Assembly: GCA_009741485.1 (NCBI GenBank)
Contig: CM019216.1
Span: forward strand, 51,223,943 to 51,287,942
Origin: Malurus cyaneus samueli
Lineage: Eukaryota; Chordata; Aves; Passeriformes; Maluridae
Length of the DNA stretch: 64,000 nucleotides
Direction of reading: 5' to 3'
A program made the position numbers and the translations under genes. Shown in pieces: positions 58,207 through 64,000 of this stretch (the first letter of the stretch is position 1; the number at the start of each line of letters is the position of its first letter). Below the pieces are notes generated by a model. It ran no database searches and was not told the DNA's origin. It saw nothing but the letters and a program-made list of their open reading frames with translations.

Positions 58207-59697
58207 CTGTTAGGATAGAAGTGAATATGAGATGTTTAGAAAGCAGGCTTTCATGCAGTACACTAAGCTTGCAACCCATGTAAATCCTTACTATATTACC
58301 ATTAGGCAAGACTGTCCTATACAGTGCCATAATACAGCGTGAGAGAAAACTAAGGACATTTAATCGTAAACTGATCACCACTAGGGTGAAACTCAAAGTA
58401 AACTACTTGAAACTGACTACCTGTCAGCACTGCACTTTTGGTCACTGGCCTTTTGCTAGTGGATGGAAGCATCCTATTAGAGCATACATAAAGATAATTG
58501 TATTTACCTTGATGTTCTCCTCCAGGTCTGCTTCACAAGGTCTGACCATGCAGAGTCTACTCTGTTTCTCCAGCCTGCAGAAGGCATTATCATTGGTGAC
58601 CCTGGTAGAGATACCCATGCCACAGGTCTTGGAGCAAGCACTCCATTCCGTGGTCTGCACCAGGCAGTTGGCACGCATCATTGTTGGGTCTGGACCATAA
58701 GTGTCTTCCAGTCTGTAAGCTGCAGGAGACAGAAAACCAAAATGAGACCACTGCCTGAACTCATGCCCTGCTAAACGCTCCTACCTTTTCTGGAAAAATT
58801 CAGGCAGCCACACTAAATCCGTGGGATGATTCCACTAACTGCAGCCCTCCAGCTGTTGGGGTGCCCTTTGTCCCCCCACCCCAATGCCTTCAATCTGCAT
58901 TGCAGGGTACCCCTTCCATCTGCAGAGAGCTCCCCACTCACCGGCCAGCGCAGGTCCCACGGCAGTCTGCTCCTTGGCCTCATCGCAGACCCACTCCTCG
59001 CAGCACTTTCCGGGGAGCTTCACCCGGCGCGGGTAGGGGCAGTCGGGGCTGGGCAGGCGCACGTCCATGCTGCAGAGGGGCACGCAGCCCACCGCGCCGT
59101 CCAGGCAGGTGCACTGGTACTTGCAGCTGCTCTGGAAGGACTCTCCGCTCCGGTACACCATGCCGCTGAACACACACGGGGCGCCGTCCCGAGCTAAGAG
59201 GGGCAGGAGGCAGAGCGTGAGTGGGACGGGCGGCAGGCTCGGAGTTCCCGCTTCCCCCGCTCCCTGCCCGGCGGGACCCTGTCCCCGTCCCCGCTGCAGC
59301 CCCGGCCCCCACTCACCGGTGCAGACGCCGATCCTGCGGTTGGCGGGGGAGCCGAAATCGCAGAAGAGCCCCTTGTGGTGGTCGCAGGGGTCGCGCTCGG
59401 TGCAGAGCTCGCCCAGCTGCTTGGCGCAGACGCGGCAGCAGCCGCAGCCGTCGAGCACCAGGGACACGCCGGCCGGGCAGGTGGGGCTGGGTCCCGTTCC
59501 GCACTGGCACTGCCCGCTGCACTCCTGGCCCTGAGCCTCCTGCAAGTGCCGGGGAGGAGAGAGAGGGGGGCGTCAGAGCCGCTGCCGGGACCGGCCGGAC
59601 GGGGCAGGCGCGGGTCGCCGCGGGCGGCAGCACTTACCGGGCTGAGGAGAGCGAGCAGCAGGGCTACGGCCAAGGGGGCCAAGGTGTTGGGGACCAT
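57910..59697 (-). CDS. CCN2: CCN2 (connective tissue growth factor), complete
   Basis: Secreted, heparin-binding matricellular protein that modulates integrin, TGF-beta, BMP and VEGF signalling in cartilage, vessels and fibrosis. Five coding exons (59697-59638, 59539-59317, 59193-58942, 58719-58508, 58206-57910) join into 347 residues with GT-AG introns; human CCN2 has 349. Each exon carries one module: signal peptide (about 1-20), IGFBP with [15 protein letters not shown]1 with [11 protein letters not shown], and C-terminal cystine knot. The start codon has A at -3 and G at +4, and the next residues form a Leu/Ala-rich signal peptide. The C-terminus ([13 protein letters not shown]) appears identical to human as I remember it. 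It faces ENPP1 tail to tail across about 15 kb, as in human. A TATA box and TEAD-type sites lie upstream. CCN1 is excluded by the VWC and C-terminal sequences. Confidence 0.98.
58508..58719 (-). CDS. CCN2: CCN2 exon 4: TSP1 domain
   Basis: Minus-strand acceptor ctgcag, donor gtaaat; 212 bases, phase 1 in and phase 0 out. It encodes the hinge [19 protein letters not shown] followed by [20 protein letters not shown] and ends EADLEENIK. This is the LRP and integrin-binding thrombospondin repeat. Confidence 0.96.
58942..59193 (-). CDS. CCN2: CCN2 exon 3: VWC domain
   Basis: Minus-strand acceptor tcttag, donor gtgagt; 252 bases, phase 1 to phase 1. It encodes [20 protein letters not shown] through [18 protein letters not shown] and ends VGPALA. 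The von Willebrand type C cysteines are all present. Confidence 0.96.
59317..59539 (-). CDS. CCN2: CCN2 exon 2: IGFBP domain
   Basis: Minus-strand acceptor ttgcag, donor gtgagt; 223 bases, phase 0 in and phase 1 out. It begins [16 protein letters not shown] and includes [20 protein letters not shown] and [16 protein letters not shown]. The GCGCC motif defines the IGFBP module. Confidence 0.96.
59638..59697 (-). CDS. CCN2: CCN2 exon 1: signal peptide
   Basis: Sixty bases from the ATG, ending phase 0 at donor gtaagt. It encodes [20 protein letters not shown], a basic-poor but strongly hydrophobic secretion signal. The human N-terminus (MTAASMGPV...) is different and slightly longer, as is usual for a signal peptide. 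Confidence 0.93.
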
Positions 59698-59938
59698 CCT
59701 GCAGCGGTCAGCGGCTTGTGGGCGGCGAGGCGGCGGCGGGCAGGCAGCGGCGTCGGGCTGCCGGGCGGCGAGGTGAGCCGAGGTGAGCCGAGAGCTTCCC
59801 GCAGGGCGGATCTCCTCGGCGGCGCGGACGGTGCCTGCTGGCTGCTGCGCGGCTCCGCTCTCCTCCGCTCCGCTCCGCTTCGTCCGAGTGCGGCGGGAGA
59901 GTGGCTGTGTGACTGCCGAGTGCCGGCACGGACGCCCC

Positions 59939-59944
59939 TTTATA
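59939..59944 (-). promoter_or_regulatory. CCN2: CCN2 TATA box
   Basis: The CCN2 strand reads CTATAAAGGGGCG here. A start site 25-30 bases downstream would fall near 59910, giving a 5' UTR of about 210 bases, similar to human CCN2. Confidence 0.8.
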
Positions 59945-59965
59945 GGCGGCGGCGGCGCGGGCTCG

Positions 59966-60014
59966 CCAATGGGCTGAATGGGCCGCGGACAAACAGCGAC
60001 ATCCGCGGCATTCC
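59966..60014. promoter_or_regulatory. CCN2: CCN2 proximal promoter: CCAAT motif and TEAD-type site
   Basis: CCAAT at 59966-59970 is followed by GGGCTGAATGG and GGACAAACAGCGACAT, a block that resembles the human CCN2 proximal promoter as I remember it. CATTCC at 60009-60014 is GGAATG on the gene strand, the core of a TEAD (YAP/TAZ) site. Spacing to the TATA box is about 70 bases. Confidence 0.65.
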
Positions 60015-60091
60015 TGCGCCCGCCGCGCGCCGCCCGCCCGCCCCGCGCCGCCGCCCCGCCGCCCCGGAGCGGCCCTGACCCCTGACTCCCG

Positions 60092-60097
60092 CATTCC
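60092..60097 (-). promoter_or_regulatory. CCN2: Second TEAD-type site upstream of CCN2
   Basis: CATTCC on the + strand (GGAATG on the gene strand), within GCATTCCTCC and preceded by CCTGACTCCC. It lies about 150 bases from the TATA box. The assignment rests on the motif only. Confidence 0.5.
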
Positions 60098-61593
60098 TCC
60101 GGCGCGCCCCCCCAGCGCACACTCTCACCACCCCCGCCCCCCCGTTTTTTTTTTTTTTTATTTTTCGTCTTGAGCGTTTTAAATGTGAGTCCCGCCGCTG
60201 CGCGGCGCTCCCGGCCGCCCCCCCGCTCCCGGCAGCGCGTTGCTCCGAGCGGGCGGCGGGTTCGGGGGAAGGGCAGGGGGGGCGAGGGGCGGTTGCCAGG
60301 GCGTTCGGGGGAATCCGCTATTTCCCTTCCCCTGTGCTCCCCGCTCGCCCCTCGTCCCTCCCCGGGCACAGGGACACGGGTGGGTGGATCGGGGGTGGCG
60401 GAGCGCGGGGTACCCGGTGTCCGGCGGTGAACGGTCCCGGCGCTTTGGTACCACCGAAGAAAGGTATAATTACACTACCGGGTATAAATTGACTCTGTGT
60501 ACCACTGAATCATACCGAATATTTGTAATGTGTTCCTTCCCTAATAGATACTCTCTATGAATAGAGAGAGTGCCTATTTACTCTGAAATACTTGGCACAG
60601 CCAGTGGAGTCTGAAGCGTGGAAGAAGTGGCTATTATTTTCCCACTGCCTGTGTGCAGCTGTCATTTCTGAGCAACACGTTCCTCGCACATCCCTGTTCC
60701 CAATCTTGCTGATGGTCCGCCCCAGGATTACAACAAGAAGAGAATGGCATGCCACCGCACTCAGCCAAAACCTTAACACTGTGGTTTGTATTTGACTGAA
60801 CCCAAGACCTAAGCATTGTGGCTTGTATTGAGTCATTGCAGATAACTGCTATGTTGGGTTTTCTTCCTTTGTTTTTGGTTTTGTTTTTTCGGTTTTTTTT
60901 TTAAGCAGGAGGATGGCTCTTCCCCCAGCTCCTGCGTATAATTTGAATATTCAGTGATGTCATGTTGTTTGACCTCGGCTTTAACACAAGGAATGCCAAT
61001 GTTTTGGCTTTTGACCTGTAGAAGTATGTTAGTGTTTAGTAAGAGAGATCAGCTTAATGCATCACATTAAGCAATCTGAAATCTGCTAGTTACCTTAGGA
61101 GATCTCATCTTTTGTAAGCAGACTTTCCCCTACTGCCATTCCCTCTTGCATCCCACTTCTTTCCATCCCTCCATATTTCCATGCTATAATGCAGCAATAT
61201 GGATGCACAGGATTCATGAGGGTAAAAAAGGTCTTCCATGTGATGCCCTAGTAGGACCATGGTACTATAAAACTGTTACTTATATTCTGCCAGCATTGTA
61301 CTTTGTCTGGTAAAGGCATTTGGATGTAATTTCTTGTACTTGAATCTCAATTAAAATAAACGAGATTGGCTTTGAAAGAAAAAATAAACCCCAGAGGAAC
61401 AGTTATGGTAAATAATGTATGTTCCCAAACCCCTGAGGCCTCCTAAAATCTGTATTTACTTGAAGGACTCCAGTGGCCTCAGTGCTGGGTAAATAGTATG
61501 TGTACCAAACTATGTATGACATGCATACCAAAATGCAAATGTAACCAGGTAAACAGAATGCCTTTTTTAAATGCCTAAATATGGTAGGAGAAC

Positions 61594-61596
<3 letters not shown>

Positions 61597-61624
<28 letters not shown>
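61597..61624. repeat. (AG)14 microsatellite
   Basis: A perfect AG dinucleotide run of 28 bases, upstream of CCN2. Such runs are usually length-polymorphic. Confidence 0.97.
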
Positions 61625-61626
<2 letters not shown>

Positions 61627-62001
61627 TCTAGACATGTTTTATAACTTTCCATGTAAGAGGTTTTTTCAGAGATACAATTTTATTAAGCAAAACCTAAGAA
61701 TCTCACTGACAGAAAAAGTGTGTTTAAAAGTAACAAACTACTAGAAAGCCAGGAAATCCAAAATTAAAGGATAAATCTGTCCTAAGTCCTCCCACTGCAG
61801 GCCAAGTAAAGCAAGCCCCATACACTTGCTGCCCTGAGAAAAATTACTTGAATAGGTATTTGAATTCAGAACTAATTCTGGTCTTGCCCCACCATGGATT
61901 AGGCATTAGCCCACTAAATTACAAGTTGTACCAGCACATGAAGGTGGGTAAGAATCAGTCTGTAGGAGTGTCTTTTGGTTATTTTGTTGTTAGGTGTGTC
62001 G

Positions 62002-62074
62002 CAATGGGCACCTTATTTGTGTGTGTATGTGTACTCANCAATGGGCACCTTATTTGTGTGTGTATGTGTACTCA
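62002..62074. repeat. Perfect 36-bp duplication around a single N
   Basis: The block starting CAATGGGCACCTTATTTGTG occurs at 62002-62037 and again, identical, at 62039-62074, with one N at 62038 between. This looks like an assembly gap whose flanks were not merged. Confidence 0.95.
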
Positions 62075-62150
62075 CAGGGTGAAGGGAGCATGGGAGCAAA
62101 GGCAGTGCTTTCAGACTCCAATCAGTCCTCAGTTTACCCTTCCTGACGAC

Positions 62151-62285
62151 AATCACAGAATCATCAAGGTTGGAAGAGACCTTCAAGACCATTTAGTCCA
62201 GCTGACTACGTGACACCACCATAATCACCCCATAACCATATCCCAGGATGCCACGTCCAGGTGGCTCTTGAGTGTGCCACTGGTT
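62151..62285 (-). mobile_element. CR1 LINE fragment, 3' end
   Basis: AATCACAGAATCATCAAGGT, TTGGAAGAGACCTTCAAGAC and TTTAGTCCAGCTGACTACGT mark an antisense CR1 3' end upstream of CCN2. It fades after GTGTGCCACTGG. Confidence 0.88.
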
Positions 62286-64000
62286 AGAGAAGTACATCTT
62301 GGCATTGATGCATAAAATAGTTAAAATACACTAATTTTGACTTCCATGCAGGTGTTTATACAGCACAAGGTTTTAAGATAGTATATTTTTTCTGCTGAAA
62401 CTAGGAATTCACTACAGCGGCCTTGCAGACTTGTTTACACAGCTATATACGGTGTGTGTGTGTCTACATCAAGCTTCAGTTGGTGAAGTCTTGTAAAATG
62501 TACAGGTGTGGATTGCTACATTCCTCTCTCCTGTTTTTCCTTCTTTTTTCCCCCCCTGCTTCCCCCCAAAAAGTCACTTGATCAGGTATCAGACATAGTG
62601 AAAACCTGGCAAGGCTACAGGAAAGTGGCTAGACTTGGAGTGTTTGTGTACTTAAAGAAAGAATCTTGCACATTTTCAACTTTCAGTCACAGATATTTTT
62701 TTATAAGAGCAATTGGAGGTCTGAGCCAGCCCTCAAAGCGGAAATCAAAAGCTCCCAGAGAAACATACCCGAGGAATGTGAACCTGATCCAACAACCATA
62801 CGCAATGCACATACAGTACTGTCAGTCTTATAGGAAGTCTTGCCATATATGGACATCTGGACCCTGAGCTGTTTATCATCACGATACGCTTGTAGCTGGC
62901 TTCAGACGTTTCTGGCTTGCCTCAGGTTTAGTGTGCCAATTAGTTCCTTTCCCAAAATGCTCACCAGGATATTTCTTTAAAATTGTAATAAATACGTCCC
63001 AAATTTTGAGAGGTCTGGTTAAAGTTACGTTAGTAGGCTTTTGCTTAAAATGCAGATTCCAAGAAAGACTTACTCTGCTAGCTCAGAAATAGACACAGAA
63101 TAAAAATAAAGAGATTTATTCCATCATGAATGTGGTTGCCTGGTATTTCTCTTTCTTAGAAGTCATCTGGTGTCTTATTCTGTGTATCTGTAGGCATAGA
63201 AAGGGCTCTGAAGTAGACTACTTGCTGAGCTTTACTCATCCTTTCCTGGGAGATGCATGAGCTCATGAATCAACAAAAGCAAAGCAAAGGCTACATTTCC
63301 CAGGATCTGTCAAGCAACTTATCCATGTTATGTGATTTGTACTGCTTGATTAGAGTGATACAAAACCTTTTACCATGGAGCTGTGACAATTCAGCTAATC
63401 TTACTGATGAGAGCCATTAGCTCTTCTCCAAAGTTAACGAGAATAAGAAGGCAGGGAGGGGCAGTGGATGGCATAGAGCCTATGGAAATGTTTGCTGCTG
63501 AACTGGTGGACCTAGTCCAATTCCTCAAGGTACTGGTTCAGATTCTTTGATAACATCAGTTGGGCAGATCACTAAAAGCACTCAAAATAACTCATCTTGC
63601 AGAGTCCAAGTCCATTGGGCTAGAGCAAAACCATCAGATGCAATTCCCATTAGCAGACCTGAGGTTTTTTGTTTTCCTGATGTCATTCTTTATATGTTAA
63701 CATGCAATATTTTGTTGCTTCTGGAGTCACTGAGAATGCTGTTTAAGCACTTGGCTTTATTCTTACAAAGTAACTGGAGTTTTATGAATGCGTGTGGTCT
63801 TAAACCAGCAAAGTGATTACTGGAAGTAGAATAATCTAAAGGGGTGTTCAAAGCACATGTAAAACTATTAGTACAAAAGTGAGATTATAAGTAATCTGAG
63901 GCCAAATGTCTTTACCTAATGATTACCTCAGATTCAGCTTGTTTGATTTTATTCTGAAAAATTTGCCATAGATCTTACAAGCACTGTAGGAGCAGCACTC

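Larger units (their letters stand above)
58930..60450. promoter_or_regulatory. CpG-rich island over CCN2 promoter and exons 1-3
   Basis: Base composition changes sharply to GC-rich, CpG-dense DNA from about 58930 to 60450, while both flanks are AT-rich. It covers CCN2 exons 1-3, the 5' UTR and the core promoter. The long open frames on both strands here are a by-product of the GC content. Confidence 0.85.
60451..64000. other. CCN2 upstream intergenic DNA
   Basis: AT-rich DNA upstream of CCN2. It contains a CRE/TEAD-like motif cluster (about 60955-60995), the AG microsatellite, the N-flanked duplication, a GT run near 62452-62463 and a CR1 fragment. No gene is seen up to the end of the window. 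Confidence 0.65.

Noticed and set aside
59221..60078. 285-codon open frame on the + strand antisense to CCN2
   Set aside because: Arg/Ala/Gly/Pro-rich text with no domain, fully explained by CpG island composition opposite a real gene.
59194..60369. 391-codon open frame on the - strand across the CCN2 promoter and exons 1-2
   Set aside because: It reads through the CCN2 5' UTR, promoter and introns. GC-rich DNA has few stops, and the CCN2 splice sites and conserved domains give a clear alternative explanation.
1..64000. CRISPR arrays, bacterial operons, phage or plasmid features
   Set aside because: No spaced direct repeats, Shine-Dalgarno-led gene runs or mobile bacterial genes. The spliced genes and CR1 repeats show vertebrate nuclear DNA.

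Overview
The window is vertebrate nuclear DNA, almost certainly from a bird. It has GT-AG introns, an AT-rich background, one sharp CpG-rich promoter region, and at least eight CR1 LINE fragments of the avian/reptilian type, recognisable by the 'TTGGAAGGGACCTT' and 'TTCTATGATTCT' ends. The species cannot be named from sequence alone.

Two protein-coding genes are present, placed tail to tail. ENPP1 (ectonucleotide pyrophosphatase/phosphodiesterase 1) runs on the + strand from 4407 to the stop codon at 40500. Twenty-four coding exons can be placed, all with GT donors and AG acceptors, and they join in one open frame of 846 residues. They correspond to exons 2-25 of the 25-exon human gene. Exon 1 (cytoplasmic tail and start of the membrane anchor) must lie to the left of the window, so bases 1-4406 are intron 1. 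All zinc ligands, the catalytic threonine and the nucleotide-pocket residues known from human ENPP1 are kept. CCN2 (CTGF) is complete on the - strand: five coding exons between 59697 (ATG) and 57910 (stop), a 347-residue protein with signal peptide, IGFBP, VWC, TSP1 and cystine-knot domains. Its proximal promoter has a TATA box, a CCAAT motif and TEAD-type CATTCC sites.

Layout: 1-4406 intron 1 of ENPP1; 4407-40500 ENPP1 coding exons and introns; 40501-about 42000 ENPP1 3' UTR; about 42000-56880 intergenic, with a CR1 copy of about 1.45 kb, a possible LTR-derived stretch and other old repeat fragments; about 56885-59910 the CCN2 transcript; 59910-60450 CCN2 CpG promoter; 60450-64000 CCN2 upstream DNA with an AG microsatellite, an N gap flanked by a perfect 36-base duplication, and a CR1 fragment.

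The order and convergent orientation match what I recall of human 6q23.2 (ENPP1 then CCN2), so this is a conserved syntenic block rather than an accessory region. Both genes act in the matrix and on mineralisation: ENPP1 makes extracellular pyrophosphate and degrades cGAMP, and CCN2 is a matricellular YAP/TEAD and TGF-beta target. I see no evidence for a shared regulatory mechanism. I found no convincing novel gene system. The points most worth a second look are the CCN2 TEAD-site layout, the N-flanked duplication, and candidate conserved noncoding blocks.
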